Notes: generated from the letters alone by a model not told the origin. A stretch of 64,000 nucleotides of DNA from Hippophae tibetana (GCA_037013495.1 CM072806.1:16909001-16973000); one strand, 5' to 3'; positions 46,315 through 60,320 are shown, counted from the stretch's first letter. Made by a program: numbers and translations.

Positions 46315-47400
46315 CTTGATTGGTGTAACCGTTTCTATACAAGGCAAAGAAATAATAATCTGAAAATTTACGTTAATAATACATAAATTGATAACTGAAA
46401 CTCATTATTGTAGCTGTCAATCTTTGTAGATGAGTTGATCTACAAAAAGCAACAAAGTCATACAAAATATCATGGATACTCAAAACTTTCAATTTTACCA
46501 GGAAGAACAGGATTTGTATTTCGAACTTTCAGAGCAATGAAACATAGACTCCAGCAGAAGCAACTCAGCTCTGCAAAATTTACATTTTTTGTCAGATCAA
46601 CTAACAATTAAAAAGGAATCAAATCGATTTTCACCAAAAGTCAGTCGTAAGGCACCCTCAAATGGATAATGATGATATTGTACATCTAAAACATTGGAAA
46701 GACTGAAAAACAGTAGCAAAAGATTACTAGAGAAAAGACATTCAAATAAATTTGCAATCCAACTATAATAAACTGAAGAAAGTCCAATGATGATCAGTTA
46801 AAACCCTCCAAAAAAGCATAAAAATTAATAAATTGGAGATCCAATTCGCAATAATAAATCCCTTACATTTCAACACCTTAAGAGAAACCAAAAAAAAAAA
46901 AAACACAACACACACACACACATATATGTCATAGATCGCCGAAATCACAAAATGCTAGAAGTTAATTGAATAAATAAAGAAGAGATTCATGTACCTCAAT
47001 ATAGGGGTAAAAATGCGTGGGATTTCTGAAAATTTCAGAAAGGGCTCGAAGAAATCGTGAATAGGAATTAGGGAAGAAGAATAATAAGAATCTTAAAAGA
47101 GGTAAACCAATGTCTTGGATAAAACAAAAGCAAAAAGCTTATACGCAGAAAGAGAAAAGCTACAAGCCAATAAAACAGAACTGGCTAGGATGCTTTTGTT
47201 CTTGTTCCCAAACACTCCTCCACCTCCTATTTCTCATTATTTCCCTAAAACCCAAACCACAACTATCATCTCCTACCAGATAGCTAAGGCTGAGCCACCC
47301 TTTTATCACTATGACCACCTCTTCTTCCCTTCCAAGTACCCAAATCCTCATCTTTTCTTATTAAATAGTCTTTAATTATCTCTTTTCTTTCTTATTTTTG
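46315..47400 (-). promoter_or_regulatory. 5' UTR, leader intron and promoter of the Tubby-like gene
   Basis: Read on the minus strand, a leader exon ending near 46,995 (GAG before GTACAT) could splice to an acceptor ending near 46,335, just before the ATG. The region 47,000-47,350 is unusually GC-rich and CT-strand-biased, as plant leaders often are. A TATA-like TATTTAATA sits near 47,365. A short CA-repeat (46,908-46,922) lies in the proposed intron. Small frames at 47.1-47.4 kb have no domain. Confidence 0.45.
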
Positions 47401-49579
47401 GAAATTAAAAAAATATTATCTTAAAATTTAGAATAATAAAAATAATAATCCAATATAAAAACCGAAAATAGTATGTTAAATTTTTTTATAATAAAAATAT
47501 ATAAATTAATATTTTTATAATTATAAATTTTATTTTTATTTTTTTAAAATAATAATTTTTTATTTTATTTATATTTTATCCGACAAGATGAGCATTTGTC
47601 GTTTTGCAATTGTTAATAGTAAGTCATTAGTAAGCATGTAGCTGTCCGTTTAAGCAACTCAATGGTCCTACCGTCCTATATGTCTTAATGATTATCGTAA
47701 TGTTATGGTTATTAAATTTAAAATATATTTTAATATTACGATCCTCATAAAATTTTATGCTTATCTATATCTATCACAATGAAGATTGAAGTTACATGTT
47801 TTTTAAATTCCAATCTTTTAAAGTTTTACCTATAAGTTAAAATTTTATTTTATGTTTTAAAATAATTTCTAAATTTTTAAATATTAAATTCATACAATAC
47901 TTAAAATTTTAAAATATGATGATTAAATTAAAAAATTTAAGAATATATTGTAAAAAAAATTTAAAAAATAAGTTCTAAATAATGCTTTTTGAAAAATTAA
48001 TAATGAAACTATATATTTATAAATTATTAAATACAAACATTGATAAGTATGCTATGTTGTTGAAAGTAGTGATAATAAGTTATAAGATGCTTAATTATGG
48101 AAATTTATTATCAACATTATATTTTCAAAACTTTATAACCTAATTATGTTATTTAGGATATCAAAAATATCTATAAGATTGAAGCTTAAAGGATATTTGT
48201 TTCTTATAATATATTCTCGATTGAATTAAAATAAATCATTTTTAAATTAGATCAAATTATGATCTACGTATAAAATCAACGGATCAGATCAACATGTAGA
48301 TTAAACCGAATCGAATCGATTCGTAGATCGATCTGAATCTATTTTTTTTAAATTATAATTTTAGAACTAAAAAAATCAACTATTTATTTGAAAAATTTAC
48401 ATTATGAGTATAATTTTAAAATTTCTCTCTCTTACATTTTTATAAATCTTACTTTATATTTCTAAATTTTTTCATAAATATATCTATTATTGTTTAAAAT
48501 TTGTTAAAAAAAATTCAAATCTCATCATATTCATAACTATTTATTTCTTCTTATATTTAGTATAAATGATTATTTTTTTAGTTTATCTTAATTAGTTTAA
48601 AATAAGTAAAAAAAATTTCTAAAAAAAAATAAGAAAGTATTTTTCTATAAGATATAATGTTCTATTATTATTTTAATCTATCAATTTAAAATATGTAATG
48701 CATCACATCAAATAATGTTTTAGTTTAGAAAAAAATAAAAAATAGAACAATTCAGATTAGGTCATGAATATCCATTAATCTACTGATCAATACCTGATCT
48801 GATCCATCTGATTTGCGGATTAAAATATATCATATTAGAATGGATCATTTGAATAACGAATCAAATCATCACCAGAGCATATCAGATTCAATCCATTGCC
48901 ATCACTCTATGTTATTCATTGTTACTATTTGTTTCTCAAGGAAGATTGCAACCCCTAAAGAATGATACATTTAAAGTAGAGTCCAATAACAAAATAACAT
49001 GTTAAGTTATTTGGTCATAATTTAGTCCCAAAATAGGAACCAATAACAACTCTACATTAAACAAAAATAAATAAAAGATAGAAATACCTCTCTCTTATTA
49101 AAATAAAAGAAGAAGAAAAAGCAAAATAGTTAAAAATTTGGATCAAATCACATACAAATAAAGAAACAAAACTCGTACTCACGCAAACTCACTCATAGAA
49201 CTAGATGGAACCAATCAATTGATTGTCTCACCCCATTGAAAATTAGAATGAGGACGGAAAAAATTCACTCTGATGAGAGTGAACGAAGGCAACAAGAAAT
49301 AAATATTCAACATATCACACAAACAACACATAAGGTAAGAACTCTAAACCTAATCTCACAATAACCTTAAAATTTAAATTTCAAGAGTGTCTAAAACTAA
49401 TCTAAACTCCATAAATAGTTAATTTTATGAATATAGATGAATGAAACATACCTAAGAGAGATGTATCATTCCAAACTCCAACTAATTGCAAAGAGCACAA
49501 ATTTGGATAGAGGAACCACAAGTAAAGGTGAGAAAATTAAATTCAAAACTGATAGAGAGTGTACATAAAGAATAAAAAC
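47401..49579. other. AT-rich intergenic DNA with a decayed hAT-like block
   Basis: 48.24-48.91 kb carries clustered 'gatctga/tcagatc'-type motifs and ends in 'caatccattgccatcactc', resembling the terminus of plant hAT-type elements. The left end is not resolved. No gene is supported. Confidence 0.35.
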
Positions 49580-51045
49580 AAATTAATATCTCTGTTGTCT
49601 AGTTAGAATATGATTGAAACATGAGATTTTTATATGTAGGAACAATTACACAAATGTTAAATATTCTTATGATCTAAATAGGCAATCAGAACTAAGATGA
49701 GTGATAGAAACTCTAACCCATGAAATATTTTTTCAAGATCTATTCCAACTTAACCAAGTAGGCCTCACAACATGAATTAAGCAAATAGCACAACAAAAGT
49801 ACAAAAAAACATGCTTAATTCAACACATATAACCAATAGATAAGAAAGAATAATCTGGAATAAACACACTAGTGACAGTAATTCCTCACAGGCTCCTATC
49901 TAGGCTAATAAAATGTATACATGGAAAATAACACACAGTATATGAATCAGGTATACATATTGGAAAATCTATAAAGGATTTTCAATCACTTTAAGACCTC
50001 ATATGTGGGAACATATTCAATAAATGATAATTGTACTCTCACAACATATGATCATGCATAAGACAACATGTAACGAGATAAACCCATATAACACTCTTGT
50101 CTATGTGGTAATATCCTTGGGTTATTTATGGCAACCACTCAATAGAAAACAATCCATTAAAGTAGAATAAACAGATACAACTTCATAGACATGTATAAAT
50201 GCAAAAACCTCTATCAGTTGGGACCATCATGTCCTAACTACCTATTACTGCCTTGCTTCCTGCCTTCACAACACCTAATCCAAGTAGATCCTAGCTCATC
50301 CTTGAAGCTCTATCACTACGTGATGCGTTTGAATACCAATGGCTCTACCACCTAACATGCATATACATTGCAACCTGCAACAACCAGCTGACATATGTCA
50401 TTTTGCCATATAAGCTCCTCACATATGGGAACTATTGCATTATAGAAATCATGTAATAGAATGAAGTACCTACCTTAACATCTATTCACTATCAAACATT
50501 GTCTTAAGAACTTACATATATAAATAAGCCCAACATAAGAATACAGTTTTTCTCACACAAACACAATTCAAAAATATTGAACGAATACTCAAGGTAGTAA
50601 TGAAACGAAATAAGGTACCCAACTCAACACTAAGAGTAAATCCTCAAAATGATGTAATTCTTCATTAACCAACCATAAATTTTATCTCTCATCAAATCCT
50701 CACTCAATCTCACATTTCTTACACTCAATCCAATGTTTCAAAAATATGAGAGAGACTTCTATTTGATGTCTTATACCACATAGATGTTCACTATTTTTCG
50801 AACCCAACACTCAGAAGGAAAATGGACTGGGAAAGTTAAGTCCTAAACGGGCAAATATTTCCCCCAATTTTGGCCAAGAAAACAAGAGTGAGAGAGAAGA
50901 TTTTATAGAAAAAATTAGCCTTTCGGACCCTCGTCGACCCCCACCAACAGTTAACTATCCATTACACACTCACTGATCCTCATTCCCCAATGAGACAAAC
51001 TGAAACAGTGACAATGTTCGCTCGCTCATAAGCTCTATGTCAAAA
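49580..51045 (-). repeat. Family A dispersed repeat, copy 3
   Basis: The ordered blocks, in this orientation, are 'atatgtaggaacaattac' (49,634), 'cacactagtgacagtaatt' (49,866), 'ctcctatctaggctaataa' (49,891), 'gtggtaatatccttgggtt' (50,105), 'ctaactacctattactgcc' (50,235) and a GC-rich end with 'ggaccctcgtcgaccccca' (50,925). All have counterparts in the other copies. Strand is given relative to copy 2. Non-coding. Confidence 0.65.
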
Positions 51046-51499
51046 ACCATAACAAATTACATTTCTGATAACGGGAAACATCCAATCCTCAACAAGACAA
51101 CCCAACATAAACAAAATCCCCAATGAGACACCATAGCAATAACAAATGCTTAATAATATAGGTTATATACAAACTAAAAAAGTGAGTGTGTGTAACAGGA
51201 AAACACAAAACTATGTCCTAAGTGATACTAAGCCACCAATAACTAACCTTATAAAGAACAAAGAGAAATATAAAATAAAATATAGACACCAATGTTATCA
51301 TATCTATTGCTATATGTATGCTATTAGATTAATATATTTGGTATATGAAGTTTTTCTTGATGGTGAAACAATAAGAAAATAACATTTAAAAATAAAAAAT
51401 AAAAAATTGTCACACTAATATGAGTTGTTCTTGATGATTTGAATTTGTAAAACTCTTGATCTATTTAAATAAATACATTGATAATAAAAACATGTTCAG

Positions 51500-53240
51500 T
51501 TTGTTAATGAAAATGCGATATTAAGTTAATTGCCTTCATTAAAAATACATCAAAAAACACAAACTACCTGAGAATATCTGAATGCATATCATTTCAACTT
51601 GTTAGATGCATTCACCAATAAAAACATTGTCATACTTAACATTGTCAAGTTATGATAATCTTTATTTAATTGATACAATTGATTCATTTAATAAATCCAT
51701 GCAAGTAAGTACACGAGGTATGAAAGGAAAATTAACCAGTGAGAATTTGGTAACGTTATGGCACATGAGATTAGGTCATATCTCCAGACAGAGAATATAA
51801 AGACTTGTGTCAGAAAAAATTCTAAACCTCTTATATTTTACAAATTTGATGTTTGTGTTAATTGCATAAAAGGAAAACAAGCTAATAAAAGAAGATTTGA
51901 CTCCAACACAAATTTAGAACTTAAAACTTATACATATGGATATTTGTAGGCCATTCCTTACTATCACTTGGAATAATCAATAATATTTTATAACGTTCAT
52001 AGACAATTTTTTTAGGTATGACTATTTATCTCTCATTCATGAAAAGTCATTGTTGTTGGATATGTTCAAAAATTATAAAGTTAAAGTTGAAAATCAACTC
52101 AACAAAATGATAAAATGTGTCAAATCTAATCATCGTGATGAGTATTATGGTAAATATGATAGTTCAAGTGAACAACATCTAGAACCATTTTCAAAGTTTC
52201 TAAAGGAATGAAGTATCATCCCATAGTACACTGTGTTGGATTTTACCACTATGAATGATGTTATTGACTAATGAAATAGGATGCTTAAGGACATGATGAA
52301 GAGTATGATTTATTATTCTACTTTACCATAATCCTTCTTGAGGGAAGTGCTTAAGAGTATATCATATATCCTTAACAGGGTTTCCACTAAAGTGCAACCA
52401 AATCCCTTTATGAACTTTGGATGGGTAAGAAGCTTAGTTTAAAGCACTTGCACGTTTGGGGGATATCCAAAAGAGGAAAAGAGATATAGACCTACTAAAA
52501 ATAAATTGGACTCAAGAACGATGAGTTGCTATTTTATTGTATACTCTGAAAGATCCAAGGGTACAAGTTTTATGATCCCACATTTAAGTCAATTTTCAAG
52601 TTGGAAATGCCTAATTCTTTGAGGACGTCGAGTTTGTGGGGGGAACTATAGTTAGAGACTTTGTATTTAAAGAGGATTGTTTTGATATTCCCACAGTTCC
52701 TATTGGTATTGGTGAGGATCTCATTCTTGAATTTGATCAAGACATTGTCGAAGACCCTTTCATTCAAGAAATTATTCCAAAATATTAAACTCTATTACCT
52801 AAAGAACTTATGTTATTGAAGAGATCCACTAGAGAAAGGATAAGTGTAACATTAGATGACTACATTATATTTCTCGTAGAACATAAGGTTGATATTAGAG
52901 TGATGGAAGAAGATCTGATCAACTTCTGCTAAGCCATGGAAAGTTTCAACTCTTAGAAATAGATTGATGCCATGAATAAAGAGATTAAGTCAATAAAGGA
53001 TAATGACATATGGGATCTTGTCCAATTGTTAGACGGAACGAAACCAATTGGTTGTAGATGGATATTTAAGACTAAAAGGGAATCGAAAGATTATATGGAA
53101 AAATATAGGGCTCGTCTTGTCATATAGGACTTTACATAGAAAGAAGGCATCAACTATAAAGAGAATTTCTCTCCTACCAAAGACTTAATGCTTGCAAATA
53201 TTATCTTAGTTTTTGATGCTATTATTGGTTTTTCCTTACA
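51500..53240 (+). mobile_element. Copia pol remnant (GAG-pre-integrase, integrase, start of reverse transcriptase)
   Basis: 51,606-51,800 reads like the GAG-pre-integrase segment (LWHMRLGHIS), followed by a zinc-binding CVNCIKGKQ-type stretch of integrase. At 52,960-53,230 is the N-terminal reverse-transcriptase segment (WDLVQLLDGTKPIGCRWIFK). No gag and no C-terminal pol or RNase H are recognisable, and no LTR was identified at its edges. It is broken in many places and old. It lies between copies 3 and 4 of repeat family A. Confidence 0.75.
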
Positions 53241-53745
53241 CCAAAACTTTGATGTGCCAAAATTAGACATACAAATTTTGTATAATTATAAAATAACTAA
53301 CAAGTGCACGAATCACTTATAGAAAATAATAAGTATACTTTCAAGGTCAATCTAAAAAGGAATCATGTGATTTTTAAATTATTCAACAAAGTTTTAAAAT
53401 CAAAAATAAAACCTAAGCATCATGTTACGATTGTTTTAGTCTAAGATCTAAACTAATGACATAAAAATAAAAATTATCTTAGTTTTCAGTGCTATTATCG
53501 ATTTTTCCTTGCAATTATATTAAAAACTTGATGTGCCAAAATTAGGCATACAAATTTTTTATAATTTAAAAAATAGCTCTCAAGTGCACGAGTCATTTAT
53601 AGAAAATGATAAATATATTTACAAGGTCGGTATAAAAAGAAATCATGTAGTTTTTAAATTATTCAAAAAATTCTTAAAAATATAAATAAAAACCTAAACA
53701 TCTTATCACGATTCTTTTTATTTGAGATCTAAACTAATAATCTAA
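53201..53745. repeat. Tandem duplication, two units of about 273 bp
   Basis: The sequence from 'ttatcttagttttt' at 53,201 recurs from 53,474 ('ttatcttagttttc'). Both copies run through 'gatgtgccaaaattag', 'caagtgcacgaatcactta' and 'ggaatcatgtgatttttaa' (with small differences). The first unit begins within the copia reverse-transcriptase-like segment and continues into unrelated DNA, so the duplication happened after those two were joined. Confidence 0.8.
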
Positions 53746-53759
53746 AAAATAAATATAGA

Positions 53760-55140
53760 TTCAATAAATATTTAGGCAATTAAATATTTAACATGCAGTA
53801 GAGAATTCATGAGATATATTAGCTAGTTAATTATGTTTTCTCAATATTAAGTAAGTTATTAAAAATATAAATTAAAATTATTAATTTTTCATTTTTTGGA
53901 TGAAAATATCTTAAGGCAACGATCATTCTCGTTGTTAATAATAAATCAATTAATATCCCTAGGTAGGGCCTACCAATTGATTAATTATTAATTTTTTTCT
54001 TTTTTAAGAGATTAACAAACCATTTAATTTGTATCCTTAGGTGGGGTCAGATAATTTAAACTCTCATCAAGGTATCTAAGTTAGGTTCATGATTTAAGTA
54101 TCTAAAAACTAGCTTTGAGATTTTAAAACTATTATGAAAAATGAAAGAGTTAACGACCTAGTTTACTGCCAAGGTAAGGAGAAACAGACTCCTTAATGAC
54201 TCTACACGAACTCATACAAACAAAAAATAACACACTTAAACAGATAATACAACAAAAGTACAAGTAATATAATATGAGTTAAACAGATTACTAGAAATAA
54301 TAGATATTATATAATTAGTGAATTAAAAAAATAGTAAATGCTTTCTAATCAAAGTGTAAGCTACAATATGTTGTAACATACATATCTTAAACTTAAATTG
54401 TACTATTTTAACACAAGATCATGCATAAAAAGAAATATAACGAGGTAAACCAATATAGAGACCGTATTTATGTGGTAACATCCTTGGGTTGCTTAAAGAA
54501 GCCACTCAGGAACAAATAATCTACTAAATAATAAAACATTTACATCCTTGATAAAAAATAAAACCATTATTATCTTTATGAGTTAGGACCTCTTTACTAA
54601 CTACCTATTATTGTCCTGCTACTTCTACAACATCTTCATCCAATACTTGAATCTAACTTTCTTTTTGAGCCAACACCACCTAATGTGGTGTGATTAGCAA
54701 ATAAAGATTAGTAACGCAAAGTGTGACAACTAATAACTTTAAGGAATACACAGTCCTCCATATATCTGAAATTGTGTACAAGAGGCACACAATCAAATCA
54801 CGTATGGAAACAGACAATGATTTGATCTCCTAACTCACTAAACGACTATACTCAAAAATAAGCTTTCCAAATTGATTTTAAAAGTAGATATAAATCTCAG
54901 TATGAATTTCGACAGAGTTTCGACACTTAGGTAAGAAACAAAAGAAATGAGGAGGTATTTATAGCACTCCAAAATTTCACCTAGCTACCCACCTCACCAA
55001 GTATAGTGGTAAGGGTGGTAGCGAGGACCATATAAAGGTGCTAAAAAGTCACATTTTTTCCTTCCAAAATTTATCGAGTACAAATCATAAATACCCGTAA
55101 TTGAGATGACCAAAAAAACAAGTGACAATGTCGGCTCGCC
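53760..55140 (-). repeat. Family A dispersed repeat, copy 4
   Basis: It shares with copy 3 the blocks 'atgtggtaacatccttggg' (54,469), 'actaactacctattattgt' (54,596) and 'acaagtgacaatgtcggct' (55,116), in the same order and orientation. Its first 300 bases ('aatatccctaggtagggcc', 53,954) have no clear counterpart in the other copies. Non-coding. Confidence 0.6.
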
Positions 55141-56180
55141 CATCGAAAACCAACACTTTCAACCTAACATGCACATTACAAAAACCAAACTCGTGGTGTG
55201 TGTAAACATGTTTGCATACAAAGTTTTCCTAATAACGTGCGTGTGTGCATTACTGATACATAGTAGCCAACCTTACCTAGAGAAAAATAAAACACTAAGT
55301 AAATTAAAGAAGATACTGTGTTTTGTACACGAAAAGCCAATACACATATATGATTACAACAAGACTTACATTCTCCCCCTTTGACTTTCTGTGTCAAAAT
55401 ACTACATAAATAGATACAAAAACTCATCAAACATGAGATGATCATAAAAATTTCCTAAAGTTGTTTATTCCTATGAACAACACAATGACACACACCAAAA
55501 CCTAAAAGACATACCTACTCCAAGTACATCCATCTTGAGTGCTCTATCCAATTTCATGAAGAAACTCATCTACTCTCTATCATTGTGAAACACAAGGGTC
55601 TTAGCACCACCACATATAGCACACTAGAAGCATGAAGAATTCACTCTACACTTGGAACCTACACACATGAAACAAATACATACCCCATGAACGTATCATG
55701 CAGAGATAACATGTAGTATAACCACATACTATTGTGTTACCTACACAGGTACACAATATTAGGCATTAACATAAGCAATGCATTCCTCCTCCTTACTTCT
55801 TTCAACATTCCTGCTAAATGCATGCAAGTCAGACACCAATATGTAATGCAATCCTACATTCACAAGCCATGCAACACATGGTATGGAAGAAACATATAGT
55901 TTTGCATAGAAACTTCTCCCCTCTTTTTGACACTAAAAGTTAAAGGAACACTCATGTATAAGGGAGAAAAGAGATACACTAATGTTTTAAATAAAATGAC
56001 AAGATGCAACATGTAAGATAGTGGAAAAGGTAAATAGAGCCAAGCATAGATGAATAAACACAAACAAGTCATATTTATTGAACAAAAATATTTTACAAAG
56101 AAGTAGAAAAATAAACTAAAGTAAAAAAATACATAGACGAGATCAAACTTTCCATCTCCTTCCAGTATCATCATCTCATT
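55141..56180. other. Repeat-derived intergenic DNA
   Basis: The opposing frames at 55.1-55.45 kb have no domain. The phrase 'cattctccccctttgac' at 55,370 is a type often seen in plant retrotransposon non-coding ends. No gene is supported. Confidence 0.35.
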
Positions 56181-58740
56181 GAACACCACTAAAAAAGACT
56201 ATCCAACATCAAAAAGGCCAATGAGTGATGGTGCAGTTGACTAAGGGTTGAGAAACTTTTTAGCAAATTGATCAAAATTGTGATCGATCTCTAATGAAGG
56301 AATGAACTCATCTCTACCGTACATAGTAAATATATTAAATAAAAGACCTAAGTGAAGAAGAACCAAAGCGATGAGGTCTAGTAGCAATAGGGCAAGGTTA
56401 GGCAGAATTAGAAGAGATAGGTGAACCATGAAAAGGCAATACCAAAGGACGATAATAAGTCATAACACCTTGAGCAAAAGCCTAAACAATAGTAGAAAGG
56501 AAAGTTTTGGACTTTGCATCAAAAGAGATGGAAGTGGAAGGAGTAAAGAAAATAGGAATAGACTCACAATGAGTTAATTGAGCAACATTCATAGAAGAAG
56601 AGGAAGAAAGGGTAGTAGAAAAATGCCAAGAATCATGACTGTTATACAAAATAGTGTGTGAGAGAACATATATACTCAAACAAGAAAGAGTGCTTTGACC
56701 AATACTTCTTATGTATCTAAGACCCTACCTAGTAAGGTGACCAATAGTGCCACACAAATAAGAAACATGAACAATAGAGTTAGATAATCTAGCCCTAAAT
56801 GCCCAAGTTCACCACAATGGTGACAAGTATGAATGGTAGTATGTAGGGGCAATATACCATCACTAGAGCAATGAAAAGAGCTAGCCTTAGGTGAGGATTT
56901 CACCATGCTAGAAGAGCCTGGCCAAGAAGACATAACCAACCTACCTCTTGGGTCAATGACAAAAAATTTCAACTTTGAATTTTGATTGGAAGCTTTAACA
57001 AACTTGCTAGAACAACTCTTAAAGGTAGAAACTTTATCACTATAGCCAAGACCTTGTTGTCCCCAAACATCTTAGTGCTGCTGAGGATGTCATTTATGTT
57101 CTTAGAGCTAGCCATCATTTTATTCAATCTAGACATAAAGTATGTTTGGTCCTTCTTACTGACTTTAAGTTTGTCCTTTAAGGCAATAATCAAATCTTAT
57201 TTTTTCCTTGAGAAATGATTCATGATAAGCTACATAGTTGTTTAGAATTCCAACTTTCTCCTTTAGTTGATTAATTTTAGCTTCTTTTTTGGAAAAATAA
57301 TAGGTTATCTATTCCTTTGTACTCTCTAGGATAATAATTTTCTTTTTCAACCCTTCCACCTTAGAATTTTGATCAAGAAAGGGACTAGAGGTGATAAAAT
57401 TTTTTTTGACTGTATCAAAGAGGGGAACCTTCATTTATTCCTCAAGCTTCTTCACTTTTTCTTTATTTGCATTAAATTTCTCAAGCAAGTTTGAATATAT
57501 CTTCTGAATAAACTCACATTTTTTTGTGAGGTCAAGTTATTGATCATCATTAGAAGACTTATTTTCCTTTATATTTTTCTTTAAAGTACTTATCTCATGC
57601 TCATTTTCATCAAGACTTTTCAAAGTCTTTTTTCTGCCTTCTTAGACTTAATATGCTCCAACATGAATGCATTGTAAGAATCAAGTAAATCATCTTGTAC
57701 ATCTTCATCATCATCAACTTTAGCTATCACCTTTTGAATATCTGAGGCAACAATCAAAGGATCAACAACACTGTTGGAGGCAATGAAGGCCATAAAACTA
57801 ATGTCATCCTCATCATCACAACTAGTACTATTTGAAACAGTAATCTCAGCTTTTATGACACTTTTTTTCATAAAATTTAGCTTCTAAAGACAATGTGCAA
57901 CAATATGTCCTGGCTTTCCACATTCAAAGAACCTTATTTTATTCAAGTGACCTTTGCTTAATTTCTTAGAACCATTTTTTGAGTATTTATCATATCTAGT
58001 AGATCTTGAGGTTTTGAAACTTGAAGTGTCTTTCTCAATAGTCCAAAAAGAAGGTTTCTTCTTTCTAAAGAATCAAGTAAATCTTTGAGAAATGAATGTC
58101 ATTTCCTTCTCATCAAGATCAAAATCATCATTATCACAAATGTGAGACATACATATTTGATGGGTTCACCTTCCTTTAATAGTTTTGAGGGCTAAGCCGC
58201 TGCTTTCTCTGAAGAAATTTTCTCTTCTTGGTAAAAGGTGATGCAGTTCAAAGACTTACAAGTCACTAACTAGCTCAGTTATAATGAGTTCACCTAGCCT
58301 GTACATTAACTCTAGTACAGTGACCATAACATGAAACTTATAAGGTAGATTGACAATTATTTTTTCAGTTTTTTTCTTCATTAATTGGTCTACCTAGGTT
58401 GTGAGAGCAATTGACAATATTGGAGAATCGTGCATAAAACTGGTGGAAGGTCTCATCTTCTTATATATTGCATAATTCAAAATCTCTATATAGCCTCAAC
58501 ATTCTAGATCTCTTTACTATAGAAGTACCTTCATGAGTTGTTTTTAGAATATCTAAAACCTATTTAGAATTTGTACAACTCTGAACCCTTCTGTATTCAT
58601 CAGACGATATAACACTAGTGATAGAATATAACCATTTACTGTTCCATTCAGACCCCTTGGATTCTTCTATAGTCCATTCTATCATAGGTTTTGGCATAAT
58701 ATAGTATTGTCAGGTAGGGTTTTAGTGGGTATGCCCAGCC
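56180..58740 (-). mobile_element. Copia gag-type retrotransposon remnant
   Basis: On the minus strand, 58.1-58.7 kb resembles the copia Gag core. A zinc knuckle (ECGKPGHIVAHC) lies near 57,890-57,930, followed by an acidic Ser/Asp/Glu-rich stretch (57,620-57,871) and a coiled, Lys-rich segment with NDILSSTKMFGDNK (56,969-57,193). That order is usual for Sirevirus-type copia Gag. A second Cys/His motif lies near 56,810. 56.2-56.7 kb is not assigned. It is broken in many places and old, and no LTR pair was defined. Confidence 0.6.
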
Positions 58741-60154
58741 ATTTTTCATTTTCATTTTTTCTTTGTTTAAATTTTAGTTTGTTATTTATATGTTATTTAT
58801 TATTTGTTTTTTTAAATTTTTGCATTTAGCTTGATGTTTGTAGGTATCATCTTTGAAATTTCTCACGAGACTTAAACTCATCCACTAGGATAACCTAGAG
58901 GTTTAAAGGCTTGTTACATACGCTAAATGCAACCATGTCAATCTATGAAAGTGATTTAGGATAGTTTAATATGCTTTTCTTGCTAAGAGATTAACAAGAA
59001 GCTCGTTGAGACTTGTGATAAGTGCTTGAAAAATACTAAAAATAACGTGATTTACATGCACTTTAGTGTCAAAATAAATTTTTATTTTGTATAATTTTGT
59101 TATATTTGAACTAATTTATGTTTTCAAAATCATAAGTATATTTAGTTATTTTTTAGATATTTTTGGTTTTAAAGTGATTCAACTTAAAGAATTATACCTG
59201 AAAGCATTTATTACAAGCAAAGGAGAATTGGAGACAAAATATATGTAAGCCTTAGATATGTTTCAAAAAAACGTAAGGGGTGAAATTCAAAATAGGTTCG
59301 AGAAGCGCATTCAGGTTCAATGCATCCAAATTCAACGCATCTAATAGAAGAGCATCTAGATTCAACGCATCTAATAGGAATGTGTCCAGATTCAACTCAT
59401 GTTATGACAGAGAAAAATGTGCACCATGATTTCTCAATAAGGATCCACTTTTATCTCCCTTTCTATAGCTATATAAAGGGTCACTCCTTCATTTGTAATC
59501 ATCCCACAGTTCATTTTATAGCTGATTTTCTTAGTTTCTCTTTAACTTTTCTTTTATTTTCTCAGTTTTAAAGTTCTTCTCTCAAATTGACAATTGAACA
59601 AGTATATTTTATGTAGTATTATTTGTTTCAATTCAATAAACAATATTGGTAATTCTGTTTAGAGTTTTTATAGAAACAAAAACGATACTAAAGTCCTATA
59701 AAGATACACTTGAGGTATAATTTTAATGTGTTCTTTTCATATTAACTTTATATATTTCTCTAATATTGATACATTTTCAGTTATTCTAGTTTATAGATAT
59801 TTTGAGGTCATTTTTTTGCATAAATAATATTTTACTTTATTTATATTTTAATTTTGGTATGGTTTGATCTCATAAAGATTTAAGTTTGGACTAGTTGGAA
59901 ATACATATGTTAAGATTACATTACATGAAATTTCCATGGTATACATCAATATCATGATTCATGACACTTAGTTGTATCAACATACGTGACAATTGGAGGG
60001 TAAAGTTATGATGAAGTAATGAAGGTTGCTTTGGTCCTATGTTGGTATAATTGAAGAACTAGATTAGATACAAATACATTCCGCTAATGATAGAAAAGTT
60101 AAACTTATACATTTGTTTTTGAAACATTTATTATAAGGTTACACATATAACCCA
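58741..60154. other. Probable retrotransposon-derived DNA
   Basis: 59,318-59,400 holds three to four imperfect short repeats of 'attcaacgcatctaatag'. A 'ctatataaagggtcactcc' near 59,470, followed by about 100 bases of leader-like CT-rich sequence, looks like a promoter such as those in LTRs. The 83-codon frame at 59,320-59,571 mostly reads these repeats and is not taken as a gene. Confidence 0.35.
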
Positions 60155-60320
60155 AGTGGGAGATTGTTGGATCCTTAATCCAACATTGGGTTTATAGATA
60201 GTTATGAGAAAGCACTCTCAAAGATGAAAAAACACATTCTTTTTTTATCCTTTCCTCATATATTTTATTTTAATGGTTTTCTCTAATGAAGAGTTTACAA
60301 TTAGTAATTGTACAACCTAA
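60155..60320 (+). mobile_element. 3' end of a retrotransposon: polypurine tract and start of LTR
   Basis: 'aagtgggaga' at 60,153-60,162 is the standard copia polypurine tract. 'tgttggatccttaatccaa' begins right after it, at 60,165, as the LTR normally does. The LTR's far end and partner were not found. The upstream 250 bases may be the tail of the interior. Confidence 0.5.

Noticed and set aside
59320-59571. 83-codon frame
   Set aside because: Its N-terminal half just translates the short DNA repeats and the rest crosses a TATA-like promoter.
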